Shown: in pieces, positions 24,564 to 33,591 of the stretch | Layout: every line of letters starts with the position of its first letter | Position numbering within the stretch: the stretch's first letter is position 1 | The notes under the pieces: model-generated | Told to the model about the DNA's origin: nothing | Database searches by the model: none | What the model saw: the letters and a program-made list of their open reading frames with translations, nothing else | Assembly: GCF_021391495.1 (NCBI RefSeq) | Contig: NZ_CP090063.1 | Span: forward strand, 6,138,001 to 6,202,000 | Length of the DNA stretch: 64,000 nt | Source: Amycolatopsis acidiphila | Lineage (GTDB): Bacteria > Actinomycetota > Actinomycetes > Mycobacteriales > Pseudonocardiaceae | Direction: 5' to 3' | Position numbers and translations under genes: made by a program

Positions 24564-27500
24564 GTGGCAGGAGTACTCGAGGAGTTCTCCCCCGCGACCA
24601 GGGACTGGTTCGCGGGGGCGTTCGCCGCGCCCACCGACGCCCAGGCCGAGGCGTGGCGGGCGGCGCAGGCGGGTGAGCACGCGCTGGTCGTCGCGCCGAC
24701 GGGGTCCGGCAAGACGCTCGCCGCGTTCCTCTGGGCGCTGGACCGGCTCGCCGTGGAGCCGCCACCGGAGACCCCGGCGAAACGGTGCCGGGTCCTCTAC
24801 GTCTCGCCGTTGAAGGCGCTGGCCGTGGACGTGCAGCGGAACCTGCGGGCCCCGCTGGCCGGCATGTCGCAGGCCGCGCGCCGGCTCGGGCAGGCGCCGC
24901 CCGATATCACCGTCGGCATGCGCACCGGGGACACCCCGGCGGCGGACCGGCGGTCCTTCGCCCGCACTCCGCCGGACATCCTGGTCACCACACCGGAGTC
25001 GCTGTTCCTGATCCTCACCTCATCGGCGCGCGAGTCGCTGCGCGGGGTCGAAACGGTGATCGTGGACGAGGTGCACGCGGTCGCGGGCACCAAACGCGGC
25101 GCGCACCTCGCGTTGTCGCTGGAACGGCTGGACGGGCTGCTCCCCCGCCCGGCCCAGCGCATCGGCCTGTCCGCGACGGTCCGGCCGGTCGACGAGGTGA
25201 GCGCGTTCCTCGGCGGCGGCCGCCCGGTGCGGGTGGTGCAGCCGAAGCCGCTGAAGACGATCGAGGTGCGGGTCGAGGTCCCGGTCGAGGACATGGGGAA
25301 CCTGGATGGTCCAGCCGCGCCGTCCGATTCATTCGACTCGCTGCCGCTGCCGTCGGAGGGCGGCATCGGCACCAACGAGGAGATCGGCGGCGCGGCCGTG
25401 CGGCGGCCGTCGATCTGGCCCGCGGTCGAGGAACGGGTGCTCGAGCTGATCCGCGAGCACCGGTCCACCATCGTGTTCGCCAACTCGCGCCGGCTGACCG
25501 AACGGCTCACCGCTCGGCTCAACGAACTGGCCGCGGAACAGACGGAACTGAGCCCGGACGATCCCTTCCCCGCCGAGGCGGTCGGGCAGTCCGGGCACAC
25601 GACCGGGGCCGAGGCCACCGTCGCCAGGGCGCACCACGGGTCGATGTCGCGTGAGCAGCGCACCCAGGTCGAGGAGGAGCTGAAGTCGGGGCGGCTGCCG
25701 TGCGTGGTCGCGACGTCCTCCCTCGAACTGGGCATCGACATGGGCGCGGTCGACCTCGTGGTGCAGATCGAGGCGCCGCCGACGGTCGCGTCGGGGCTGC
25801 AGCGCGTCGGCCGGGCGGGGCACCACGTCGGCGCGGTGTCCACCGGGGTCATGTTCCCGAAGTTCCGCGGTGACCTGGTGTCGTGCGCGGTGGTGTCGGA
25901 GCGGATGACGAGCGGCGCCATCGAGGCCGTGCGTTATCCGCGCAACCCGCTGGACGTGCTGGCGCAGCACATCGTGTCCATGGTCGCGCTCGAATCGTGG
26001 ACGGTGGAGGAGCTGGGCGCGGCGGTCCGCCGTGCCGCGCCGTTCGCGGCCCTGCCCGACGACGCCCTGCTGGCGGTGCTGGACATGCTCGCCGGGCGGT
26101 ACCCGAGCGAGGAGTTCGGCGAGCTGCGGCCCCGTATCACCTGGGACAGGGTGACCGGGGAGCTGCGTGGCAGGCCGGGCTCACAGCGGCTGGCGGTCAC
26201 CTCCGGCGGGACGATCCCCGACCGCGGCCTGTTCACCGTGATGACGCCGGGCAGCGAGGGCCAGTCCGGGTCGCGGGTCGGCGAGCTGGACGAGGAGATG
26301 GTGTACGAGTCCCGAGTCGGGGACACGATCCTGCTCGGCACCTCGTCCTGGCGGATCACCGACATCACACACGACAGGGTGATCGTGGTACCCGCGCCCG
26401 GCGAGCCCGCGCGGATGCCGTTCTGGAAGGGCGACGCACCGGGGCGGCCGCTCGAGCTGGGCCGCGCGCTCGGCGCGTTCGTCCGCGAACTGTCCAGTTC
26501 GGACACCGAGAAGGCCCGTGCCCGCGCCGAGGCCGCGGGGCTCGACGAGCGGGCCTGCACCAATCTGCTGACCTACGTGGAAGAGCAGCGAGCGGCGACC
26601 CGGCACGTGCCGAACGACAGGACGATCCTGCTCGAACGGTTCCGCGACGAGCTCGGCGACTGGCGGATCGTGCTGCACTCGCCGTTCGGCGCGCAGGTGA
26701 ACGCGCCATGGGCACTGGCGATCGCGGCCCGGCTCCGGGAGAACCGCGGGGTCGACGCGCAGGTCATGCACTCCGACGACGGCATCGTGCTGCGCCTGCC
26801 CGACGCGCTGGACGACGACGGGGCGGACGTGACCATCGGCGCGGACGACGTGCTGATCGACCCGGAGGAGGTCGAGCAGCTGATCGTCGCGGAGGTCGGT
26901 GGCTCGGCGTTGTTCGCGGCCCGGTTCCGCGAGTGCGCGGCCCGGTCGCTGCTGCTGCCACGGCGCGACCCACGCCGGCGCACCCCCTTGTGGCAGCAGC
27001 GGCAACGCGCGTCGCAACTGCTGGCGGTGGCGGCGAAGTACGAGCGGTTCCCGGTGGTGCTCGAGGCCATGCGGGAGTGTCTGCAGGACGTCTACGACGT
27101 GGGCGGCCTCCGCGAGCTGATGACCGATGTGCGGTCACGGCGGGTCCGGCTGGTCGAGGTCGAGACCCCGGCCGCGTCCCCGTTCGCCCGCAGCCTCATG
27201 TTCGGCTATGTCGGCATGTTCCTGTACGAGACGGACGCGCCGCTGGCCGAGCGGCGGGCGGCCGCGCTCGCGCTCGACTCGACGTTGCTCGCGGAACTCC
27301 TGGGCACGGAAGCGATCCGCGAGCTGCTCGACCCGGAGGTGGTCGCGGAGGTCGAGCGGTCGCTGCAACGCCTCGAGCCGGACAGGCACGCGCGCCATGA
27401 GGAGGACGCGGCGGACCTGTTGCGGTTCCTCGGTGATCTCTCGCTCGAGGAGGCCGCGGCCCGGGGCGTCCAGGCGTCCTGGCTGACCGATCTCGTCGGG

Positions 27501-29186
27501 CAGCGGCGGGTGATCCAGGTGCGGATCGGCGGCGCCGAGCGCTACCTCGCGATCGAGGACGCGGGCCGGGTCCGGGACGCGCTCGGGGTGGCGCTGCCGA
27601 TCGGGGTGCCCGAGGCGTTCACCGAGCCGGTCGACGATCCGTTGGGCGACCTGCTCGCCCGGTACGCGCGAACGCACGGTCCGTTCCCGGCGCGGCAGGC
27701 CGCGGAGCGGTTCGGCCTCGGCACCGCGGTGGTCACCGGCCTGCTCGACCGGTTGACCGCCGAAGGGCGGCTGGTGCGCGGCGAGCTGAGCCCGGTCGGG
27801 CATCCCGACTCACACGGCGCGGGTGTGGAGTACTGCGACGCGGCGGTGCTGCGCAGGCTCCGGCGGGCGTCGCTGGCGCGGTTGCGCGCTGAGGTGGAGC
27901 CGGTGGAGCCCGCCGCGCTGGGCCGGTTCCTGCCGTCGTGGCACGGGATCGGGGCACGGATGCGGGCGGCGCCGACGGCGGACGACGTGCTGTCGGTGGT
28001 CGAGCAGCTCGCCGGGGCGCCGTTGCCGGCGAGCGCGGTCGAGTCGCTGATCCTGCCGAGCCGGCTGCCGGGGTACTACCCCGCGCTGCTGGACGAGCTC
28101 ACCACGGCGGGCGAGGTGACCTGGGCCGGCTGCGGGTCGCTGGCGGGCGGGGACGGCTGGCTCGCACTCGCTCCCACCGACGTGGCCGATCTGCTGCTGC
28201 CGGAGATCGAGGAGAACGCGCCCACCAGTCCGCTGCACGAGGCGATCCTGTCCGCACTGGAGGGTGGCGCGCTGTTCTTCCGGCAGCTCGTCGACCGGGT
28301 CACACTGCTGGTCGAGAAGGCGCCCAACGACGGGGAAGTCGTTGCGGCGCTGTGGGATCTGGTGTGGGCGGGCCAGGTCACCGGTGACACGCTGGGCCCG
28401 TTGCGGGCGCTGGTGTCGGACCGGGGCGCCACCCACAAACCGCGGCAGGCGGCGCCGCGCGGGCGCTACGCGCGAATGCGGGCGGGCCGGCCCGCGATGC
28501 CTTCGCGCACGGGTCCGCCGACGGTCGCCGGCCGGTGGGGGCTGACGCCGTTGCGCGAAACCGATCCGACCAGGCGGACCTACGCCCGCACCGAGGCGTT
28601 TCTCGAACGGCACGGCGTGCTGACCCGTGGCGCACTGGAGACCGAGCGGGTCACCGGCGGGTTTTCGGGGATATACAAGGTACTTCGCGGGTTGGAGGAC
28701 TCCGGGCAGGTCATCCGGGGGTACGTCGTCGAAGGTCTCGGCGCAGCGCAGTTCGCGGCGCGTGGTGCGGTGGACCGGCTGCGGGCGCTGTCGGACAACT
28801 CGGGTGGGCGAAGGCCGGCCGACGCCGTGGTGCTCGCGGCCACCGATCCGGCCCAGCCGTACGGCGCCGCGCTTTCGTGGCCCGCGCCGGTCGGCGAGAC
28901 GAAGCACCGGCCCGCGCGGAAGGCCGGAGCGCTGGTGGTGCTGGTCGACGGCCTCCCTGCGCTGTACGTCGAGCGCGGCGGCAAGTCGCTGTTGTCCTTC
29001 ACCGATGACGACTCGGTGCTGCGCGCGGGGGCGCAGGCGGTGTCGCGGGCCGTCCGCGAGGGCTGGCTCGGGCAGCTCGCCGTCCAGCGCGCCGACGGCG
29101 AGCACGCGCTCACCTCCGCGCTGGCCGACGTGCTGCGGGACGCGGGCTTCCGGGCGACCCCCAAGGGACTGCGCCTGCGCGCCTGA
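24564..29186 (+). CDS. lhr: Large ATP-dependent helicase Lhr
   Basis: This 1540-residue superfamily 2 helicase is of the Lhr type, length as in mycobacterial Lhr. Motifs are Q-motif-like APTDAQAEAWRAAQAGEHAL, Walker A APTGSGKT, Ia YVSPLKALAVD, II DEVH in VIVDEVHAVAGTKRG, III SAT, IV IVFANSRRLTERL, V TSSLELGIDMGAVDLVVQ and VI LQRVGRAGHHVG. The long C-terminal half contains the Lhr-specific winged-helix and beta-barrel parts. Mycobacterial Lhr is a DNA-damage-linked 3'-5' translocase. I start at GTG 24564, where TAATGAT lies 6 nt upstream; the frame is open 56 codons earlier without homology. Confidence 0.95.
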   Translation: MAGVLEEFSPATRDWFAGAFAAPTDAQAEAWRAAQAGEHALVVAPTGSGKTLAAFLWALDRLAVEPPPETPAKRCRVLYVSPLKALAVDVQRNLRAPLAGMSQAARRLGQAPPDITVGMRTGDTPAADRRSFARTPPDILVTTPESLFLILTSSARESLRGVETVIVDEVHAVAGTKRGAHLALSLERLDGLLPRPAQRIGLSATVRPVDEVSAFLGGGRPVRVVQPKPLKTIEVRVEVPVEDMGNLDGPAAPSDSFDSLPLPSEGGIGTNEEIGGAAVRRPSIWPAVEERVLELIREHRSTIVFANSRRLTERLTARLNELAAEQTELSPDDPFPAEAVGQSGHTTGAEATVARAHHGSMSREQRTQVEEELKSGRLPCVVATSSLELGIDMGAVDLVVQIEAPPTVASGLQRVGRAGHHVGAVSTGVMFPKFRGDLVSCAVVSERMTSGAIEAVRYPRNPLDVLAQHIVSMVALESWTVEELGAAVRRAAPFAALPDDALLAVLDMLAGRYPSEEFGELRPRITWDRVTGELRGRPGSQRLAVTSGGTIPDRGLFTVMTPGSEGQSGSRVGELDEEMVYESRVGDTILLGTSSWRITDITHDRVIVVPAPGEPARMPFWKGDAPGRPLELGRALGAFVRELSSSDTEKARARAEAAGLDERACTNLLTYVEEQRAATRHVPNDRTILLERFRDELGDWRIVLHSPFGAQVNAPWALAIAARLRENRGVDAQVMHSDDGIVLRLPDALDDDGADVTIGADDVLIDPEEVEQLIVAEVGGSALFAARFRECAARSLLLPRRDPRRRTPLWQQRQRASQLLAVAAKYERFPVVLEAMRECLQDVYDVGGLRELMTDVRSRRVRLVEVETPAASPFARSLMFGYVGMFLYETDAPLAERRAAALALDSTLLAELLGTEAIRELLDPEVVAEVERSLQRLEPDRHARHEEDAADLLRFLGDLSLEEAAARGVQASWLTDLVGQRRVIQVRIGGAERYLAIEDAGRVRDALGVALPIGVPEAFTEPVDDPLGDLLARYARTHGPFPARQAAERFGLGTAVVTGLLDRLTAEGRLVRGELSPVGHPDSHGAGVEYCDAAVLRRLRRASLARLRAEVEPVEPAALGRFLPSWHGIGARMRAAPTADDVLSVVEQLAGAPLPASAVESLILPSRLPGYYPALLDELTTAGEVTWAGCGSLAGGDGWLALAPTDVADLLLPEIEENAPTSPLHEAILSALEGGALFFRQLVDRVTLLVEKAPNDGEVVAALWDLVWAGQVTGDTLGPLRALVSDRGATHKPRQAAPRGRYARMRAGRPAMPSRTGPPTVAGRWGLTPLRETDPTRRTYARTEAFLERHGVLTRGALETERVTGGFSGIYKVLRGLEDSGQVIRGYVVEGLGAAQFAARGAVDRLRALSDNSGGRRPADAVVLAATDPAQPYGAALSWPAPVGETKHRPARKAGALVVLVDGLPALYVERGGKSLLSFTDDDSVLRAGAQAVSRAVREGWLGQLAVQRADGEHALTSALADVLRDAGFRATPKGLRLRA

Positions 29187-29231
29187 CCGCGGTCGTAGAC
29201 TTCCGGGTCGGCGGAAGGACGGGTGGGCAGC

Positions 29232-29732
29232 ATGGCGATACGGGAACTGAGGTACTTCGGGGATCCGGTGCTGACGACGGCGTGCGATCCGGTGACGCGG
29301 TTCGACAAGTCGCTGCGGTCGCTGGTGACGGACCTGATGGACTCGGTGAAGCCGTCGGGGCGGGCCGGGCTGGCCGCGCCGCAGATCGGGGTGAGCCTGC
29401 GGGTGTTCAGCTACGACGTCGAGGGCCTGACCGGGTACGTGATCAACCCGGAGATCGCGGAGCTCTCCGAGGCGCGGCATGACATCGAGGAGGGCTGCCT
29501 GTCGGTGCCGGAGCTGCGGTTCCCGGTGAACCGTGCCGTGCGGGCCGTCGTGCGCGGGGTGGATGTGGACAACGAACCTGTTGTGGTGGAAGGGAAGGAC
29601 GTGCTGGCGCAGTGCCTGCAGCACGAGACCGACCACCTCGACGGAATGCTCTATCTGGACCGCCTTGGCAAGGACACCAAGCGCGAGGCGCTGCGCCAGG
29701 CCCGCGGCAAGGACTGGTTCTGGCAGCGCTGA
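29232..29732 (+). CDS. def: Peptide deformylase
   Basis: This metalloenzyme removes the N-formyl group from nascent proteins. All three motifs are present: AGLAAPQIG (motif 1), EEGCLS with the metal-binding Cys (motif 2) and QHETDHLDG with the two His and catalytic Glu (motif 3). From ATG 29232 it has 166 residues; a GTG at 29223 would add three. AAGGA at 29215-29219 is too close to the GTG and rather far from the ATG, so the start is not settled. It lies 45 bp after lhr in the same direction. A G/T-rich repeat region follows. Confidence 0.95.
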   Translation: MAIRELRYFGDPVLTTACDPVTRFDKSLRSLVTDLMDSVKPSGRAGLAAPQIGVSLRVFSYDVEGLTGYVINPEIAELSEARHDIEEGCLSVPELRFPVNRAVRAVVRGVDVDNEPVVVEGKDVLAQCLQHETDHLDGMLYLDRLGKDTKREALRQARGKDWFWQR

Positions 29733-29751
29733 CCGGAGCCCGCTGAGCCCG

Positions 29752-30060
29752 GCGGGTGCCGGTGGCTGCGGTTGTGGTGGCGGTGGCTGCATATGTCGTG
29801 GCGCGGGTTGGCTCGGCTCCGGTGGCGCGGGTTGGCTCGGGTTGGCGCGGCTGCGGTGGCACAGGTGGGGGCTGTGGTGGCGTGGGTTGCGGCGATGGCG
29901 GTGGCATAGGTGGCGGCGGCGCTACGGATGGCGCTTGGCTCGGGCGGCGCTGGCTGCAGTGGCGCGGGCGGATGGCTCTGGCGGGCGGCCGCGGGAACGC
30001 GGGCTCCGGCGACGCGCGGATGGCGCTGGCTCCGGCGACGCTCATTCCCTGATTTCGCGA
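29752..30060. repeat. G+T-rich degenerate tandem repeats between convergent genes
   Basis: The 490-bp gap 29733-30222 has no supported gene. Its first 300 bp consist of degenerate repeats built from ggtggcgcgggttggctcgg, ggtggctgcggttgtggtgg and related words, with many runs of three or more G on the plus strand that could form G-quadruplexes. The rest (30061-30222) carries scattered ggctccggcg words and nothing else I can name. ORFs across it are composition artefacts. Confidence 0.65.
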
Positions 30061-30222
30061 GCGGGCTCCGGCGGCCGGCGGGCGGCGCTGGTCAGAGTCG
30101 TTCCGGCGGCGCTCCGGGAGCGCGGCCGAGGTGACGCTCGCAAGCCACGGCCCCGAGAATGTGGGCTCCGGCGGCGCGAACAGCCCCACCGCCCAAGGGT
30201 CACACCCCCGCCGCCCAGAGGG

Positions 30223-31347
30223 TCAGAAAGTGCCGGGGATCCGGGGGGCCGACGCGGCCGGGATGGCGATGCGGAGCAAGCCCTCCTCCTCCGGCTGTTC
30301 CGGGGCCAGGCCCGCACGCCGGGCGGTGCGGAAGATGCCGTCGCGGCCCGGCAGGGAAACCGCCATCAGGGTGTGGTGGCCGCGCGAAGTCGCGATCACC
30401 GCGAGCCGGGCCAGTAGGGCTGTGCCGACGCCCTTGCGCTGCCACCCGTCGTCGACCAGCAGGGAGATCTCCGCGATCTCACCGCGCCCCGGAATCAGCT
30501 GCCCGAGGCCGATCACCTCCCGGCCGCACACCGCCAGCAGGCTCATCCCCCGCGGCGGCACCAGCAACCGGTGCAGCCAGCGGCGTGGCATGGTGCGCAT
30601 CCCGGTGTGGTACCGCTGGAACAACGTCTCCGCCGAGCACCGCTCGTGCAGGGCGAAGACCCCGTCGGCGTCGCCGGGCTGCCCCTGTCTCAGCACGATC
30701 GACGCCCCATCGGCGCAGGTCGCCACCGCCGGGCCCGAGACGTTCGCCCGCACACTGTCGAACAGTCCCAGCAGCGCCTCCGCCCGCGCCAGCTCCAGCT
30801 GCACGAACGGCGCCCACCGCCGGCGGGCGACCAAGGCCGTCGCGCCGTCGACGCCGAACGCCGCCCGGTGCCCGCCTTCGGTCCGCCCCGGATTCGCCTC
30901 CGCCAGCGGCACGACCGTGACCAGGTCGGCGGCCAGGACCTCGCGCAGCACCTCCGCATACCGCGACGGGTCCTCGACCGCCCGGCTCGCCGCGCTCAAC
31001 GTGGCGGCGGAGGCGTCGACCAGCTCACGGACATCGGCGTCGGCGACCGCGGAGCATTCACAGCCCTCGTCCTGGATCGCGCGGACCAACTGCTCCTTCG
31101 TCAGCCCGCCGGCGGGCCGGATCACGATCTCGTCGAGCACCCCGCCCAGGACCGGCAGCACGGTCAGGCCGAGGATGTTGCACTCCAGGTCGGCCATCCG
31201 GATCGCGATCCGGGCCAGCATGCCGGGATGGTCCGCCATCCGGATGCGCAGCCGCCAGGTCGTCGAGGCGGTGTCCTCTTCGATGTCCGCGGGCCAGGGC
31301 GCCGGCAGTGCGGCAGCCGCGGTCGGCAGGGCAGGGCTAATCTCCAT
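30223..31347 (-). CDS. ACT-domain-containing GNAT acetyltransferase, probable protein lysine acetyltransferase
   Basis: The protein has 374 residues. Residues about 30-95 form an ACT amino-acid-binding domain (WRLRIRMADHPGMLARIAIR, then CNILGLTVLP). A helical linker follows, and about 215-350 is a GNAT domain with LLVDDGWQRKGVGTALL as acetyl-CoA loop. The N-terminal part of the catalytic domain (IVLRQGQPGDADGVFALHER, ETLFQRYHTGMRTMPRRWL) resembles bacterial Pat. Actinomycete ACT-GNAT enzymes are known whose protein acetylation is controlled by amino acids binding the ACT domain, so a link between amino-acid supply and acetylation is likely. The effector cannot be told from sequence. It is convergent to def. 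Confidence 0.85.
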   Translation of the reverse strand: MEISPALPTAAAALPAPWPADIEEDTASTTWRLRIRMADHPGMLARIAIRMADLECNILGLTVLPVLGGVLDEIVIRPAGGLTKEQLVRAIQDEGCECSAVADADVRELVDASAATLSAASRAVEDPSRYAEVLREVLAADLVTVVPLAEANPGRTEGGHRAAFGVDGATALVARRRWAPFVQLELARAEALLGLFDSVRANVSGPAVATCADGASIVLRQGQPGDADGVFALHERCSAETLFQRYHTGMRTMPRRWLHRLLVPPRGMSLLAVCGREVIGLGQLIPGRGEIAEISLLVDDGWQRKGVGTALLARLAVIATSRGHHTLMAVSLPGRDGIFRTARRAGLAPEQPEEEGLLRIAIPAASAPRIPGTF

Positions 31348-31446
31348 TCAGTAACGATCGCGCGGGAGTGTTGCTGGACGAGGACACGCGTGTTTCGCGC
31401 TTGTCAGCGTTGAGGCTCCCGCGCAACGACACCGAAACAACGCCGG

Positions 31447-32088
31447 TCAGGCCTGGTCGAGCAGGACGAACTCGTTGCCCTCCTGGTCACGGTCCACCCG
31501 CTCGGCCCCGGGCGCTCCCGCGAGCGCCAGGCGGAGCCGGTTCGGGCGCTCCTTCGGCTCCGCCGAGCGCAGGAACTCCAGCCACGGACCACGCCCTGTC
31601 GGCGCCCGGAGCCCGACGATCACCGGCTCGCGGGCCGCGATCCGCCAGCCGCTCGGACCCGTCCACGAGGAGGCCAGCTCCAGCGGGTCGAGCGCGTCGA
31701 CGACGATCGCCGCCAGCGCTTCGGTGCTCGTGTAGCCGGGACGCGGTTCGAGCACGCAGAACTCGTTGCCCTCCGGGTCGATCAGCACCTCCCACGGCAC
31801 CTGCCCCTGACCGATGTCCCACCGGCGCGCGCCGAGCTCCTGCGCCCGCCGGACCTTCGCGCGCTGGTTCTCGGGCGAGCTGCTCGCCAGATCCGGATGG
31901 ATCCGGTTCTTCGCCCGTTTCGGGCCGGGTTCGGGCACGAACACCAGGTCCAGCTCGCATCCGTCGGACGCCGGGGCACGCACCACGGCATCACCGGCCA
32001 CCTGCCAGCCCAGCAGAGCCGCCCAGAACCCGGCCAGCTCGGCGGGCCGCGCGGCGTCGATGTGCACGGCAGCGAGTCGCGTCGACAT
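31447..32088 (-). CDS. Two-domain VOC (glyoxalase-like) protein
   Basis: The 213-residue protein has two related vicinal-oxygen-chelate modules: an N-terminal one (VHIDAARPAELAGFWAALLGW through EVLIDPEGNEFCVLEPRP) and a C-terminal one (VVDALDPLELASSWTGPSGW through RVDRDQEGNEFVLLDQA). Each ends in the conserved D-x-E-GNEF strand. The substrate is unknown; members include bleomycin-binding-like and glyoxalase-like proteins. TATCGT lies 6 nt upstream of ATG 32088, so the transcript may be leaderless. No operon partner is evident. Confidence 0.85.
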   Translation of the reverse strand: MSTRLAAVHIDAARPAELAGFWAALLGWQVAGDAVVRAPASDGCELDLVFVPEPGPKRAKNRIHPDLASSSPENQRAKVRRAQELGARRWDIGQGQVPWEVLIDPEGNEFCVLEPRPGYTSTEALAAIVVDALDPLELASSWTGPSGWRIAAREPVIVGLRAPTGRGPWLEFLRSAEPKERPNRLRLALAGAPGAERVDRDQEGNEFVLLDQA

Positions 32089-32180
32089 ACGCAGACGATA
32101 GCGACTGTCCCGGCGGCGTCAGGCAGAAAATCCTGACACCGCCGGAACCGTTGCCCGGCAACGCTTCCCCACGCGCCGGA

Positions 32181-32945
32181 TCACCTCGTCGCCAACCGCA
32201 GCAATGCCCACAGCTGGGCTATCGCGTCCTCGCTGCCCGACCATTCGACGCCCCGGTGGTTCAACCGGCCCCACACCCACAGGTACATGGCCGTGGGGTC
32301 CGCCGAAACCAGGCCGTCGGCCCGCCCGGCCTCCTCGGCCGAACAGCGCCAGGCTTCGGTCACGCCAGGCCCCGCACGCGCGATCCAGTGGTGGCCACTG
32401 GTGCTGACCCCGACCGTCCTCGCCGTGGTGCCGGACAGGCCGAGCATCGGCAGCCGCTGGCCGAACCACACCGCGAGCGCCTCGTCCACGCCGTCCACGG
32501 CGAAGTCGTCGGCGATCACGGCGATCGGCTGGCCGGTCGCGTCCTCGACGTCGTAGCGGTGGATGGTGGTCTCGTGCGCCATCCGGCGCCACCAGAACCC
32601 GTACGTCCGGTCGGCAGGCCACCAGCTCGCGGCGAAGGAATCCGGGCTGTGCGTGGACAGCTCCCGCAGCAGCTCCGCGAGCCCGGCACGCAGGTAGTCC
32701 TCAGTGGACTGTCCGGGGTCGGGACCACGCTGCCATTCCCTGGGTGCGCGGCCTTCGGTGGTCCACAACCGCGCCACCCGGTAGACCCCGCCGATGTGCC
32801 GGACGATCTCGCCCACGGTGAACCCGGGGCAGCTGGGCACCGGGGTGTCGGCAGGCACCGTGTGCGTGGCGTCGAGCAGCAGCTCCACCTCGATCCCGAG
32901 CGCGTCCAGGAACCGGCCGTGCTCGATCAGGGCTTGTCCGGCCAT
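32181..32945 (-). CDS. Maleylpyruvate-isomerase-family mycothiol-dependent protein
   Basis: This 254-residue protein of the DinB/MDMPI fold has an N-terminal four-helix metal-binding domain (PSCPGFTVGEIVRHIGGVYR and, later, MAHETTIHRYDVEDATGQP, supplying His ligands) and a C-terminal MDMPI-C domain (GVSTSGHHWIARAGPGVTEA, VWGRLNHRGVEWSG). Family members use mycothiol as cofactor or substrate. The ATG shares one base with the TAA of the HEPN gene upstream (TAATG), so the two form a coupled operon, and the LexA boxes before that operon imply DNA-damage induction. A role in thiol-based detoxification is inferred. The longer ORF to 33152 overlaps the HEPN gene and is rejected. Confidence 0.85.
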   Translation of the reverse strand: MAGQALIEHGRFLDALGIEVELLLDATHTVPADTPVPSCPGFTVGEIVRHIGGVYRVARLWTTEGRAPREWQRGPDPGQSTEDYLRAGLAELLRELSTHSPDSFAASWWPADRTYGFWWRRMAHETTIHRYDVEDATGQPIAVIADDFAVDGVDEALAVWFGQRLPMLGLSGTTARTVGVSTSGHHWIARAGPGVTEAWRCSAEEAGRADGLVSADPTAMYLWVWGRLNHRGVEWSGSEDAIAQLWALLRLATR

Positions 32946-33442
32946 TACCGGCGCTGGACTTTCTTGCGCGTCGGCGGGGTGGCGCACTGGCGGACCGTGT
33001 CGGCACGCGGGTGCACCACGCGGTCGGCCAGCTCGAGGAACAGCCCCGCCTGGCGGCACAGCTCCGCCGCGGACTCCTCGGTGATGCGCCGGGTGATGCC
33101 GGCCTGGGCGGCAGCGCGGGCGGCCGAGTTCGCGGCGAAGAACGCCGACCATTCGGCCAGCTCGGGGGCGGCCGCTTCGAGCAGCACCCAGACGCTGGCC
33201 GGGCGGGCGCGGCCGCGGTGCGGGCGGCCACGGGCGGCGAGCACGGCGGCGCCGCCGCGGAGGGCGGCCAGGTACGAGGTGATGAACTTGGCGACCGGAT
33301 CCGTGGCGTGCTCGGCTTCGGCGAGGCCGTGGCGGGCCTCGTTCAGCAGTGCCACGGCGGCAGGCGCTGCGGGCGGCCGCACCGGCAGCGGCAGCTGGGG
33401 CTGCGCGGGGTCGGTGCGGGACGCGACGGTGGCAATGGACAT
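32945..33442 (-). CDS. SAV_6107-like HEPN-domain protein, LexA-controlled
   Basis: This 165-residue mostly helical protein resembles the SAV_6107 family of HEPN proteins of actinobacteria: AAVALLNEARHGLAEAEHAT, VAKFITSYLAALRGGAAVLA, then RRITEESAAELCRQAGLFLE. I do not see the canonical R-x4-6-H nuclease motif, so RNase activity is doubtful. I start at ATG 33442 behind GGGAGGGG; an open extension to 33595 runs across the LexA boxes and is not coding. Two LexA boxes and a 12-bp-stem hairpin lie upstream. It is translationally coupled to a mycothiol-dependent enzyme gene. Function unknown; SOS induction is the main clue. Confidence 0.82.
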   Translation of the reverse strand: MSIATVASRTDPAQPQLPLPVRPPAAPAAVALLNEARHGLAEAEHATDPVAKFITSYLAALRGGAAVLAARGRPHRGRARPASVWVLLEAAAPELAEWSAFFAANSAARAAAQAGITRRITEESAAELCRQAGLFLELADRVVHPRADTVRQCATPPTRKKVQRR

Positions 33443-33470
33443 TGCCCCTCCCTGTTCATGCTGGTGGTGG

Positions 33471-33517
33471 CGGTGCCCGGCGCCGAGACGCTTCCCCCGT
33501 CCCCACGCCGGGCACCG
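33471..33517 (-). promoter_or_regulatory. Long stem-loop in the leader of the HEPN operon
   Basis: CGGTGCCCGGCG (33471-33482) and its exact complement (33506-33517) form a perfect 12-bp GC-rich stem around 23 nt. It lies between the LexA boxes and the HEPN start, so it would be in the 5' untranslated leader, about 28 nt from the start codon. It may affect translation, transcript stability or early termination. Confidence 0.6.
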
Positions 33518-33541
33518 CACCGGCGAGCGCTCCACCGGGTG

Positions 33542-33557
33542 TCGAACCTGTGTTCGA
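33542..33557. promoter_or_regulatory. LexA box 1 upstream of the HEPN operon
   Basis: TCGAACCTGTGTTCGA is a palindrome of TCGAAC-N4-GTTCGA, the actinobacterial LexA consensus, 100 bp upstream of the HEPN start. Confidence 0.85.
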
Positions 33558-33576
33558 GCAAGTTCCAGCCTAACTT

Positions 33577-33590
33577 CGAACACGTGTTCG
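33577..33590. promoter_or_regulatory. LexA box 2 upstream of the HEPN operon
   Basis: CGAACACGTGTTCG is identical to the recA box at 22246-22259 and lies 34 bp (centre to centre) from box 1, immediately beyond the end of the decayed MocR gene. Confidence 0.88.
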
Positions 33591-33591
33591 T

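Noticed and set aside
24456..24680. N-terminal extension of the Hsp70-like protein
   Set aside because: It overlaps the divergent lhr start and lacks similarity; GTG 24455 starts exactly at the conserved nucleotide-binding strand with GGGGAG before it.
32946..33152. N-terminal extension of the mycothiol-dependent protein
   Set aside because: It lies inside the HEPN gene in another frame; the TAATG junction gives the true start.
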